Below, piece after piece: positions 45,627-55,491 of a stretch of 64,000 nt of DNA. The stretch is taken from positions 3,548,001 to 3,612,000 of the forward strand of contig NZ_CP159258.1 in NCBI RefSeq assembly GCF_040438925.1, written 5' to 3'. Numbering within the stretch: the stretch's first letter is position 1; each line of letters opens with the position of its first letter. Below the pieces are notes generated by a model. That model saw only the letters and a program-made list of their open reading frames with translations, was not told the origin of the DNA and ran no database searches. This DNA comes from Pseudomonas sp. MYb327 (GTDB taxonomy: Bacteria > Pseudomonadota > Gammaproteobacteria > Pseudomonadales > Pseudomonadaceae). The position numbers and the translations under genes are program-made.

Positions 45627-46109
45627 TTAATTACCGTCGGCGAACTCGCGAAGTACCTTGCCGTCCATGCGATAACGGACCCACTCTTCCTGCGGCTGCG
45701 CCCCCAGAGATTTATAGAAATCGATGGCCGGCGTGTTCCACTCAAGGACGCTCCACTCAAACCGCCCGCAATCATTGGCGCAGGCGATTTTCGCCAAGTG
45801 CCGCAGCAGGGTTTTACCCGCACCGCCGCCGCGCTGTTCCGGGGTGATGTAGAGGTCTTCGAGGTACAGGCAGTTGCTGCCCAGCCAAGTGGAGTAGCTG
45901 AAAAAGAACACCGCGAAGCCGATCGGCAGGCCCTCGCGCAGACAGATCAGACCGTGGGCGGTAGCGCCTTCGCTGAACAGGCTGCGTTCGATGTCGGTGA
46001 CACTGGCGATGACTTCATGGCGAGCACGTTCGTAGTCGGCCAGTTCGGTGATGAACGCAAGAATTTGCGGGGCATCACTGGGGGTCGCCGGGCGGATTTC
46101 GATCGTCAT
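45627..46109 (-). CDS. GNAT-family N-acetyltransferase
   Basis: A 160-residue acetyltransferase with the acetyl-CoA-binding motif PEQRGGGAGKTLL near 92-104 and the later NTPAIDFYKSLGA typical of GNAT proteins. It resembles the diamine (spermidine/thialysine) acetyltransferase group, but substrate is not proven. The ATG at 46109 is chosen because AAGG lies seven bases upstream; the ATG two codons earlier is too close to that site. Single gene. Confidence 0.87.
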   Translation of the reverse strand: MTIEIRPATPSDAPQILAFITELADYERARHEVIASVTDIERSLFSEGATAHGLICLREGLPIGFAVFFFSYSTWLGSNCLYLEDLYITPEQRGGGAGKTLLRHLAKIACANDCGRFEWSVLEWNTPAIDFYKSLGAQPQEEWVRYRMDGKVLREFADGN

Positions 46110-46174
46110 GGACATGCCTTGTCAAAAGTTGAAAACGCCATACTAAGTCCCCGCGCGCTTGATATCTATTGGGA

Positions 46175-46215
46175 CTGCTTCGCAGTCCAGCGGGAGCAGG
46201 CTCTCTCGCCACAAA
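46175..46215. repeat. Single REP unit
   Basis: One unit (CAGCGGGAGCAGGCTCTCTC then GCCAC) related to the GAGGGAGCTTGCTCCC type, preceded by the small palindrome GGACTGCTTCGCAGTCC, lies between the divergent GNAT and MFS genes. Confidence 0.7.
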
Positions 46216-46352
46216 AGCCCTTTAACAGCAGGAGTTACCTGGCCTTTACTCCGCCCGGCGCTAACCCTGGCATCGCGAACCTCGGACCTAACATAGACGC
46301 TTTGCATGTTAGATAGATGACCTGCGTATTTATCGGGTCAAGGAACCGCGTC

Positions 46353-47555
46353 ATGTCCTCTGCAACACCAGTCTCCAGCAAACTGTTCGGCCTGTTCTGT
46401 CTCGCCAGCTACTTGCTCTCGTTGTCCTACGGTTCGACCTTTTTGCTGTCGCTGTTGATTGGCTCGCGTGGCGGCAATGAACACGATGCCGGCAGTGTGA
46501 TTTCGGCAGCGATGCTCAGCACTTTTGCGGCAGTAATTGTATCCGGGCACTTGTCCGATTTGCTTGGTGCCGCGCGCTCGGTGGCGCTGTTCGGCACCTT
46601 GCTGGTGATAGCCAGCCTGGGCTTCGCCTTGACCCCGGGCTTCGGCCATTTGTTGCTTTTTTTCGGGCTGTTGCTCGGGCTAGGTTGGGGTGTTTTCTAT
46701 ACCCTCGGGCCGATCATCGTCGCGAGCCTGGTGACGCCTGCGCAACGGGCCAAATACTTCGCGTTGCTGTCGGGCAGCATGATGACCGGGATCGGCAGCG
46801 GCCCCTTGCTCGGTCGTGCCGCAAGCGCCCTTGGTTATCCGCTGACGGCGGCGTTTTATCTTGCTGCGCTGGCCAGCCTGGTTGGGGTGCTGCTGTTCTG
46901 GCGCCTTGATCGACAGCTGAAAAACGCTTCACTGCAATCGACTGCCATGTCGAGGATTTCATGGCGTGCAACGGCCCAAGTGCTGTCGTCCAAAGCGGTG
47001 TTTCCGATCATCATGGTCGGCCTCGGCGGTTGCGTTTTCGGTGGCCTGTCGAGTTTCCAGACCAGTTACGCAGCGGCGCGCTCGCTCGATTATTCGCTGT
47101 TCTTCCTGGGCTTCATGAGCGCGGCGATCAGCAGTCGTATGTTGATCGCCGGCTTCGTGGTCAAGCGCGATCCGTTGCGTGCGTCCTGCCTGCTGTCGGG
47201 ATTGATGCTGGGTTCGATCCTGATGTTCAGCTTCGTGGTCGATGATGGCTTCAGCTACGTGATCGCGGCGGTGCTGCTCGGGATCGGCTACGGCCTGACA
47301 TACTCCGTGATCAACGGTCTCGCCGCCAATGAAGCGCCGCACGGCACCACCGCGCAATCCTTGTTGCTGTTCAGCCTGTCGTACTTTATCGGCGTGTTTG
47401 GCTTTCCATTGCTCGCCGGAAAAATCATCGTAGAACAAGGCATGGCGACGCTGCTGCTCACCGTAATCGCTGTCGCGCTGTTCAACTGGCTGATCACGGT
47501 GGGCCGGTTGATCTGGCGCCGGGTCAGCACAACCAAGGCTCCGCAACGGGCCTGA
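46353..47555 (+). CDS. MFS transporter
   Basis: A 400-residue major facilitator with 12 predicted helices; the loop after helix 2 is GHLSDLLGAARSVALFG. Substrate unknown; the compact form resembles sugar or drug efflux carriers. ATG 46353 has AAGGA eight bases upstream and is preferred to an in-frame start 36 bases before it. No metabolic partner is adjacent. Confidence 0.88.
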   Translation: MSSATPVSSKLFGLFCLASYLLSLSYGSTFLLSLLIGSRGGNEHDAGSVISAAMLSTFAAVIVSGHLSDLLGAARSVALFGTLLVIASLGFALTPGFGHLLLFFGLLLGLGWGVFYTLGPIIVASLVTPAQRAKYFALLSGSMMTGIGSGPLLGRAASALGYPLTAAFYLAALASLVGVLLFWRLDRQLKNASLQSTAMSRISWRATAQVLSSKAVFPIIMVGLGGCVFGGLSSFQTSYAAARSLDYSLFFLGFMSAAISSRMLIAGFVVKRDPLRASCLLSGLMLGSILMFSFVVDDGFSYVIAAVLLGIGYGLTYSVINGLAANEAPHGTTAQSLLLFSLSYFIGVFGFPLLAGKIIVEQGMATLLLTVIAVALFNWLITVGRLIWRRVSTTKAPQRA

Positions 47556-47639
47556 ACCGTTCGTCGTTGATCAGGCACCAATTCGAAACCGGGGCGGACC
47601 AACATCAGGTAAGGACTCTAAATCAATGGAGACACCACC

Positions 47640-47978
47640 ATGATCTCGTCCCGGTTGACCGCCCTCGCCCTCGCCGCCCTGCTGTCCCCGCTCGCATTCG
47701 CTGCAACCACCGCCTCCGGCACCGGCCCGACCAACCCGGTCGAAAGCCCAAAAGCCCCTGCCATCCAAAGTGCCCCTGGCATAAACACTGATGGTGAGGG
47801 CGTCGACAACAGCCTGCCGCCGTCCACCGGCACCGACCCACGGACTCAGGGCAACGACACTGGCCGTCAGGGTGGTTTGAATCTGCCGGACACCAAGACA
47901 CCCGATAACGCCGGCCCCGGCATGGGCTCGAAAACCACAACGGGTGGTTCGGGCTCAGAAGGCGGTGCCAGCCAGTAA
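47640..47978 (+). CDS. Small secreted, probably disordered protein
   Basis: I do not recognise this gene by function. The 112-residue product has a clear signal peptide (hydrophobic residues 7-20, cleavage after AFA) and a mature chain made almost wholly of Gly, Pro, Thr, Ser, Asp and Asn (for example TDPRTQGNDTGRQGG), so it should be unstructured in the periplasm. GGAGA lies upstream of ATG 47640. It is followed after 39 bases by another small gene on the same strand. Confidence 0.72.
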   Translation: MISSRLTALALAALLSPLAFAATTASGTGPTNPVESPKAPAIQSAPGINTDGEGVDNSLPPSTGTDPRTQGNDTGRQGGLNLPDTKTPDNAGPGMGSKTTTGGSGSEGGASQ

Positions 47979-48017
47979 TTCGCCGCAATACCTATCCATC
48001 GCCATGAAGAGGTAACC

Positions 48018-48272
48018 ATGAACGTCGATAAAAACCTGGAAAAAGAAATCCTGACCCGTCTGCTGCACGCCCACCCCAGCGGCCTGGGCAAGGAGGTCCT
48101 GGACAATTACCGGGGGGAGAAAGTCGTGGCCAGCACCCTCGCCACTTTGCAGGAACGCGGGCTGATCCAACATGGGCACGTGGTATGCAACGAAGCGGGC
48201 GAGCACACGCTGAACCTGCCGATCAAGCTCAGCGCTGCCGGGGTTGAAGCGGCGCGCAAGCTGGATGCCTGA
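48018..48272 (+). CDS. Small winged-helix-like protein of unknown function
   Basis: An 84-residue protein of unknown function. AGAGGT lies shortly before ATG 48018. The order helix (LEKEILTRLLHAH), helix (GKEVLDNY), helix (VASTLATLQERGLIQ) and a final hydrophobic segment suits a small winged helix that might bind DNA or protein, but this is structural guesswork. Residues PIKLSAAGVEAARKL form the C-terminal helix. Confidence 0.7.
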   Translation: MNVDKNLEKEILTRLLHAHPSGLGKEVLDNYRGEKVVASTLATLQERGLIQHGHVVCNEAGEHTLNLPIKLSAAGVEAARKLDA

Positions 48273-48326
48273 CGGCGATAGACATTGCCGGGCATGAGTC
48301 CGCGATTGTGTTGAAGCTGATGGACC

Positions 48327-48404
48327 TATCGCGAGCAGGCTCGCTCCTACAAGGGATTTGTGTCGTACACAGAACCTCTGAAGGAGCTGGCTTGCTAGCG
48401 ATAA
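48327..48404. repeat. REP inverted pair (imperfect)
   Basis: Left unit TATCGCGAGCAGGCTCGCTCC and right unit GGAGCTGGCTTGCTAGCGATA differ in their cores, an unusual mixed pair. It lies between the small plus-strand gene and the convergent PfkB kinase gene. Confidence 0.8.
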
Positions 48405-48411
48405 CGATGGT

Positions 48412-49347
48412 TCAGGCGCCGCTCGTCTTGCGGATCAACTGATCCACCTCAGCAGTCCCGGGCGAAGTCGCCGGCCCCCACCGGGTCACCGCCAACGCCG
48501 CAGCCGCATTGGCCCGTTGCGCCGCGTCAAACGCCGACAAGCCCTGCGCCAATCCTGCGACAAACACCCCGGCATGGGCATCACCGGCACCGTTACTGTC
48601 CACGGCCTCAACCTTGAATCCCGGCACATGCCTGCGCTCTGAACCCTGACTGATCCAGCAGCCCTGCGGCCCGTCACGCACCACCATGAGCACGTTGCGC
48701 GGCAGGTACCCGACCAGCCGATCCAGCGCCTGATTGATGTCCGGCGCGCCGGTGATCTTCAGCGCTTCGACGCTGTTGCTGGTCCACACGTCGATGCGCG
48801 GCAACAACGCCTGCAACAGCGGCGCATCCGGCGAATCCACCAGCGGTCCGGGATCGAACACCACGTTGATCCCGCTCGGCAAAGCCAACACCCAATCCAC
48901 CAGCGCCTGTGCCTTGCCCACCTGCAACAGGCTGTAGCCGCTGACGTAGACATAATCCCCCGCCTCGGCCGGCACACTGGCCAGATCTTTAGCAGACAAC
49001 TCGCCTTCTGCACCGATGTAGGACACGAAGCTGCGCTCGGCCGATGCGTCGGTGATGGCGACGCACAGCCCGGTATCGCGCTCGGCCTGGTTGGCGACGC
49101 CGATCTGGATGCCCTCCGCTTTCATTGCCTCACGGGCCAAGTCACCGAAACGGCCAGTGCCGTGGCGACCGAGGTAAACCACCGGCAACCCGTTACGCTG
49201 CGCAGCGGCCATCACATTGAACCCGCCGCCGGCTTCGAAACTGGCGGATTGCGCCAGCACGTCGCCACCCGCTTGCGGCAGTTTATCCACGGCCATGACC
49301 AGGTCGATGATGACCTGGCCGGTGTGCAACATCTTAGGCATGAGCAT
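48412..49347 (-). CDS. PfkB-family carbohydrate/nucleoside kinase (YegV-like)
   Basis: A kinase of up to 311 residues of the ribokinase family. The N-terminal GGGFNVMAAAQRNG binds sugar and the C-terminal DSNGAGDAHAGVFVAG holds the anion hole and catalytic aspartate. It overlaps the NCS1 permease gene by 14 bases; starts at 49347, 49341 or 49332 are all possible. With an ADP-ribosylglycohydrolase and a nucleobase/nucleoside-type permease in the same operon, a ribose or nucleoside released by the hydrolase is the likely substrate. The arrangement recalls E. coli yegU-yegV; the physiological substrate is not known. Confidence 0.88.
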   Translation of the reverse strand: MLMPKMLHTGQVIIDLVMAVDKLPQAGGDVLAQSASFEAGGGFNVMAAAQRNGLPVVYLGRHGTGRFGDLAREAMKAEGIQIGVANQAERDTGLCVAITDASAERSFVSYIGAEGELSAKDLASVPAEAGDYVYVSGYSLLQVGKAQALVDWVLALPSGINVVFDPGPLVDSPDAPLLQALLPRIDVWTSNSVEALKITGAPDINQALDRLVGYLPRNVLMVVRDGPQGCWISQGSERRHVPGFKVEAVDSNGAGDAHAGVFVAGLAQGLSAFDAAQRANAAAALAVTRWGPATSPGTAEVDQLIRKTSGA

Positions 49348-50800
49348 TCTCGGTCAGCGCAGCGCGACGATCCTTCGCCCCGCCGAGTACAAAATAAATG
49401 CCACCGGCGACCACAAAGGTCACGATCCAGCCAAGGCCGTTATGGCCCAGCCACGAGTCGGACAGGAAGCCCTTGAACCAGACGTTTTCTGCCGTGGTGC
49501 CGATGGTGGTGAAGCTGAAGCCAAGTACGATCGCCACCGCCCAGGCACCGAACGCGCGCCATTCGACGCCGCCGCGATACCAGTAGGCGCTGCTCGGGCT
49601 GACGTCCAGCAGATCCTTGGGGCTGTAGTAGTGACGGTGAATCAGGTCGACCACGAAGATGCCGACCCACGCGGTGATCGGCACCGCCAGCAAGGAAATG
49701 AACGTGATGAACGGGCCGTAGAAGCTGTCGGCAATCAGCATGAAATAGATCGAGCCGGCGAAGATCGCCACGATGTCGACCACCACGGCGTAGACGCGCT
49801 TGACCTTCAAACCGAGGGTCAGCGTGGTCAGCCCGGCAGAATACACCGACAGGTTGTTCGACAGCAGCAAGCCGCCGAATGCGGTAATCAGGTACGGCAC
49901 GGCCATCCAGGTCGGCAGCATGTCGCGAATGTCAATGATCGGGTCAGTGGCTTGGGCCAGGTCGTTGTTGCCCACCGACAGCAAGCCGCCAAGGGTGATC
50001 AGCAGTACCAGCGGTATCCCCGCACCGAACGCTGCGGACGCCACCAGGCGCACGGCTTTGACGCTGCGATGTTGATAGCGCGACATGTCCGCGCCGGCGT
50101 TGGCCCATCCGATCCCGGTGCCGGCCGCCATGGTGCCGACGCCGATGATCATCGCGCTCAATGGCGCAGGCGTGGCGTTGAACACTGCGCTCCAGTCGAT
50201 GGTGGCGCAGAGGAAGCCACCAACCAGGATGTTCAGCGCGCCGAACACGTAGGTTGCCCACTTCTGGATCACCAACAAGGTGGCGTGCCCGAGGCCAGAT
50301 ACTGACAAGGTCAGCAGTACGAAAATCGCGATGAACACCAGGGTCAGCAGCGGCGCGCTCTTGGCTTCCACCGGCGAGCCGAACAGGATCGAGCACAACG
50401 ACAGCAAGACGAACGCAGCTGTGGTGGTGTTAACAGTTTCCCAGCCCAGGCGCGACATCAGCGAGACCAGCGTCGGGCCGATGTTGCCACGTACACCGAA
50501 GATCGCCCGCGACAGGGTCAGGCTCGGCGCGCGGCCACGGCGACCGGCGATGGAGATGATCCCGACCACTGCAAAAGAACCGGCGGCGCCGAGGATGGCG
50601 ACGATGATCGCCTGCCAGATCGCCAAGCCGCGAAACGCCACGAGTGTTGCGCCCAACGGCAGGCCGAGGATGGAAATATTGGCGGCGAACCAGACCCAGA
50701 ACAGCTGCAATGGGTGACCGTTACACTCGGCCTCCGGCACCGGTTCGATGCCGCGGGTTTCCAGTTGCCCGGCACTCTGCCCGGCGTTCGATGGACTCAT
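49334..50800 (-). CDS. NCS1-family purine/cytosine-type permease
   Basis: A 488-residue membrane protein with about 12 helices, of the nucleobase:cation symporter-1 family (CodB-like). The segments LPLGATLVAFRGLAIWQAI and GWANAGADMSRYQ are typical. AGGAG lies eight bases before ATG 50800. Family members import cytosine, purines, hydantoins or vitamins. In this operon it probably imports the compound cleaved by the ADP-ribosylglycohydrolase-like enzyme, taking the place held by YegT in E. coli. Confidence 0.88.
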   Translation of the reverse strand: MSPSNAGQSAGQLETRGIEPVPEAECNGHPLQLFWVWFAANISILGLPLGATLVAFRGLAIWQAIIVAILGAAGSFAVVGIISIAGRRGRAPSLTLSRAIFGVRGNIGPTLVSLMSRLGWETVNTTTAAFVLLSLCSILFGSPVEAKSAPLLTLVFIAIFVLLTLSVSGLGHATLLVIQKWATYVFGALNILVGGFLCATIDWSAVFNATPAPLSAMIIGVGTMAAGTGIGWANAGADMSRYQHRSVKAVRLVASAAFGAGIPLVLLITLGGLLSVGNNDLAQATDPIIDIRDMLPTWMAVPYLITAFGGLLLSNNLSVYSAGLTTLTLGLKVKRVYAVVVDIVAIFAGSIYFMLIADSFYGPFITFISLLAVPITAWVGIFVVDLIHRHYYSPKDLLDVSPSSAYWYRGGVEWRAFGAWAVAIVLGFSFTTIGTTAENVWFKGFLSDSWLGHNGLGWIVTFVVAGGIYFVLGGAKDRRAALTENAHA

Positions 50801-50923
50801 GAAAAATGCTCCTGTTGCCATTTTTGTGGTTGTGGGCAAATACGGAAGTCGACACAACAGCCCGGCGTCCTGGCCGTGTTTGAGCGCTCCATTGCGAGTG
50901 ATCAATTCAAATCCGAGGTGTGC

Positions 50924-50996
50924 CTATCGCCAGCAGGCTGGCTCCCACAGGAGAAGTGAACACCGCACCTGTAGGAGCAAGCTTGCTCGCGTTGGC
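50924..50996. repeat. REP inverted pair inside the yeg-like operon
   Basis: Facing units with different cores (CAGCAGGCTGGCTCCCAC and GTAGGAGCAAGCTTGCTCGC) lie between the hydrolase and permease genes. Confidence 0.8.
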
Positions 50997-50997
50997 G

Positions 50998-52005
50998 TCA
51001 ATCCAATAAACGCAAAGCCAAGAGCCCCTGCACCAACGGCTCCAGCTCCAGTTCATTGACAGCCTTGACCGTGTCGAGCATCTCCACCGGCCAACTCTCA
51101 AGACCCAGGCAAGCCCCGAGCATCGCACCGAGAATCGCCGCGATGGTGTCAGTGTCGCCACCCAGGCTCGCTGCCATGCACAGCGCCTCGAAGGCGTTCA
51201 TCTCGCCGATGGCCACTTGCTGGGCCAAGGCAAACGACACCACCACCGACTCTTGCGAAGCCACCGATGTGCCGATCACGTCGTACATCAAGTCGGCGAG
51301 CAACGCTTTGTCGCTGTCGACGCTGATGCTGCGCGCCCAACTGATGCGCGAAGCAATGCGGCCGCCAGCGACCCAGTGGCCATGGCTCTCGGCTTGCTGG
51401 GCGATTAGCTGGCCGAGGTTCAACGCTTCGCCGAGGTCCATGCCATTGATCCCGGCCGAGACGACCGCCGCCACCGCCGCCGCGCTGGAGATCCCCAACG
51501 TAGTGTTGTGAGTGACCTGACAGGCCTGCACGACCGCTGCAATGAAACGCTGCGGATCGGAGACATTCGCCGCAATCCCCACCGGCGTAATGCGCATCGC
51601 CGCGCCGTTGGTGGTGCCGTAGCGCCCCGCTTCCTCCGGCGAATGACCAGCGAGGATCATTTCGATAGCGCGTTTGGTCGAAGGCCCGAGTAGATCTTGC
51701 GAGCCCTTGGCCTGCATCACCGCTTCCCATTCGATCAGCCGTTGAGCGAGCAGCGCCGGTTCGATCCAGCCCTTGCCATCGATCAACAACTGGCCGACCA
51801 GGATCGCCTGCTCGGTGTCGTCGGTGATCGAGCCTTTGGGCATGTTGGCGGCGATCGGTTGATCGGGACCGGCCTCTTGCAGATCGGTGATTTCGCCAAA
51901 GCGCGCCTTGATCTCGGCGCGGCTCAGGGATTGGGTCGGCATGCCCAGCGCATCGCCGAGCGCCAGGCCGTAGAACGCGCCCAGGGCACGGTTGAGCGTG
52001 GTCAT
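50998..52005 (-). CDS. ADP-ribosylglycohydrolase-family protein (YegU-like)
   Basis: A 335-residue all-helical protein of the DraG/ARH family. The dinuclear magnesium site is complete: T61-D62-D63 in GSITDDTE and D284, D286 and T287 in GGDTDT, so it should be an active N- or O-glycosyl hydrolase. Its ATG overlaps the GntR stop by four bases. Family members remove ADP-ribose from proteins or cleave related nucleosides; with a permease and a PfkB kinase in the same operon, a catabolic nucleoside-like substrate is more likely than protein de-modification. That is inference. Confidence 0.88.
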   Translation of the reverse strand: MTTLNRALGAFYGLALGDALGMPTQSLSRAEIKARFGEITDLQEAGPDQPIAANMPKGSITDDTEQAILVGQLLIDGKGWIEPALLAQRLIEWEAVMQAKGSQDLLGPSTKRAIEMILAGHSPEEAGRYGTTNGAAMRITPVGIAANVSDPQRFIAAVVQACQVTHNTTLGISSAAAVAAVVSAGINGMDLGEALNLGQLIAQQAESHGHWVAGGRIASRISWARSISVDSDKALLADLMYDVIGTSVASQESVVVSFALAQQVAIGEMNAFEALCMAASLGGDTDTIAAILGAMLGACLGLESWPVEMLDTVKAVNELELEPLVQGLLALRLLD

Positions 52006-52715
52006 TTTGAAGTTCCAAATTGCAGGTGCAGACGGAAATGCACAGGGTCGAGCAAACTTTCCACTTGCTCCATGAAGCGGTTTTGCCGGTCGTAGGTTGT
52101 ACGCAAGGCTTTGAGGAACACCGTTCCGACCGGACGCCCCAAGAGCTCGGCGTCTTCGGCGTTCAACGGTTCGGCGCCGATCCATTGATCGCCGCGCTCA
52201 CCGATATAGCCGTACGCGGCCAGGGTGATGGTCAGGGAATTGTCGATCAGGCCGACACGCGGCAGGCTTTCCAGGCCTCCGCTGGCGGGCATCAGTGAGC
52301 GCTCGAGGGACACCAGCGTGCCGTCATTGGAGCGGCGGCGACGGTCGAGCGTAATGAATTGATCGGTGCCGAAGCGCGACAGCAAGTCCGGGCGGGTCAC
52401 CGCCTCCAGCCGCAGCACTTCGGTATTGACCAGTGCCCCGCTGTCGGCCAGGGCCTGGGCCCAGCCGCTGCGCTGGTCGAGCGCCACACCGTCGAAGGTG
52501 ACGATGGACCCGACCCCGCTTTGCGTCGCGATGTAGTTGCGCCGCTTCAACTCGGCCAGGGCTTCACGCAAAGTGCCTCGGCTGACTTTGAATTCTTCAG
52601 CCAACTGATGCTCGCCCGGCAAATGAAAGCCGTCCTCCATGAGGCCACTTTCGATGCGCCGGATAAGCTCGTCGACCACCCGTTGTTTCTTGTCAAATCG
52701 TACCTGTCTAATCAT
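52002..52715 (-). CDS. GntR-family (HutC-type) regulator of the yeg-like operon
   Basis: A 237-residue regulator with a GntR winged helix at about 8-75 (LPGEHQLAEEFKVSRGTLREALAEL) and a UTRA ligand-binding domain to the end. It is the first gene of the four-gene unit (GntR, hydrolase, permease, kinase) and probably represses it until the substrate is present. The start is taken as ATG 52715. No normal ribosome-binding site precedes it, and a possible promoter (TTGCCC, 18 bases, TATCAA) ends so close that the mRNA may be leaderless. Confidence 0.85.
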   Translation of the reverse strand: MIRQVRFDKKQRVVDELIRRIESGLMEDGFHLPGEHQLAEEFKVSRGTLREALAELKRRNYIATQSGVGSIVTFDGVALDQRSGWAQALADSGALVNTEVLRLEAVTRPDLLSRFGTDQFITLDRRRRSNDGTLVSLERSLMPASGGLESLPRVGLIDNSLTITLAAYGYIGERGDQWIGAEPLNAEDAELLGRPVGTVFLKALRTTYDRQNRFMEQVESLLDPVHFRLHLQFGTSK

Positions 52716-52800
52716 GTACAAATTGATACCCGAAACGGGCTGGGACGGGCAAGGAATATTTATGGAAAGGTGACGGAAGGAGCGGGATTGAAAATCACCC

Positions 52801-52890
52801 TGTGGGAGCGAGCCTGCTCGCGAAAGCGGTGTTGCTGACACGTTGATGCTGGATGTGCCAATGCCTTCGCGAGCAGGCTCGCTCCCACAC
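52801..52890. repeat. REP inverted pair
   Basis: Facing units share GTGGGAGCGAGCCTGCTCGC with near-perfect symmetry. It separates the araH stop from the GntR promoter. Confidence 0.92.
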
Positions 52891-52901
52891 TTAATGAGCT
52901 G

Positions 52902-53873
52902 TCAGCGCTGTTTCAGACGGTCAATCACCACCGCCAGCAACAAGATCGAACCACGAATCACGTACTGATAAAACGTATCGATGTTCTTCAGGTTCATCGC
53001 ATTCTCGATGATCGCCAGAATCAACACCCCGGCAATCACATGCCGAATCATGCCGATCCCGCCGCTCAGCGAAACGCCACCCAACACACAAGCCGAAATT
53101 ACTGTCAGCTCGAAACCCTGGCCGATCATTGGCTGGCCCGACGTCATGCGCGACGCCAGGATCACACCCGCCAACGCGCCGATCACGCCATGCACGGCGA
53201 AGATGATGATCTTGGTCCGGTCAACGTTAACGCCCGCCAGCAGTGCCGCTTCCTGGTTGCCGCCGATGGCCATGGTATTGCGCCCGTAGGTGGTGTAGTT
53301 GAGCAGCCAGCCGAAGAACAGGAAGCAGACGATGGTGATCAGGATCGGCACCGGCACGCCAAACAACTGGCCATTGCCGAAGACGAAGAACGATTCCTGG
53401 GACACACCCACCGCTTTGCCGTTGGCAAAAATGTAAGCCAGGCCGCGCACGATCTGCATGGTTGCCAGCGTGGTGATCAACGCGTTGACCCGCAGCTTGG
53501 CAATCACGATCCCGTTGATCAGCCCGACGATCAAGCCCATCACCAGCGCCGCGCTGACGCCGAGAAACACGCTGTCGGTGTCGCGCATCACCACCGCCGC
53601 GACCACCCCGGCACAGGCAATCACCGAACCCACCGACAAGTCGAAATGCCCGGACGCCAGGCAATACAACATGGTGCACGCGGCAATCCCGGTGGTGGAA
53701 ATCGCCAGGCCCAGACCACGCATGTTCAACGGTGAGAGGAAGTTGTCGATGAGCAAGGTGCAGAGCACGAAGATCCCGACAGCGGCGAGCAGCATGACCC
53801 AGTCATCAAGAAAGCGCCGCAGGTCCAGGGGTTTGCGCACAGTCGGCAGGGTTTCGTTTTGGGTTGTCATCAT
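52902..53873 (-). CDS. araH: Sugar ABC transporter permease, AraH-type
   Basis: A permease of about 323 residues with some eight to ten helices, of the ribose/arabinose class (ASGHFDLSVGSVIA near 80, later LGGVSLSGGIGM). It forms the membrane channel for AraF and AraG. The start is among three close codons (GTG 53879, ATG 53873, ATG 53870); AGAGGT is best spaced for 53873. It is last in araF-araG-araH, nine bases after araG. Confidence 0.9.
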   Translation of the reverse strand: MMTTQNETLPTVRKPLDLRRFLDDWVMLLAAVGIFVLCTLLIDNFLSPLNMRGLGLAISTTGIAACTMLYCLASGHFDLSVGSVIACAGVVAAVVMRDTDSVFLGVSAALVMGLIVGLINGIVIAKLRVNALITTLATMQIVRGLAYIFANGKAVGVSQESFFVFGNGQLFGVPVPILITIVCFLFFGWLLNYTTYGRNTMAIGGNQEAALLAGVNVDRTKIIIFAVHGVIGALAGVILASRMTSGQPMIGQGFELTVISACVLGGVSLSGGIGMIRHVIAGVLILAIIENAMNLKNIDTFYQYVIRGSILLLAVVIDRLKQR

Positions 53874-53882
53874 AGTCACCTC

Positions 53883-55427
<1,545 letters not shown>

Positions 55428-55491
55428 AACCACCTCATCACACCGATCAGGCAACCCCGTTGCCGGGGCTGCCGATGAAATCAATCGAGCC

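Noticed and set aside
48018..48272. Pairing of the small winged-helix-like protein with the upstream secreted protein as a toxin-antitoxin unit
   Set aside because: The first protein is exported and disordered and the second has no toxin or antitoxin family feature; adjacency alone is insufficient.
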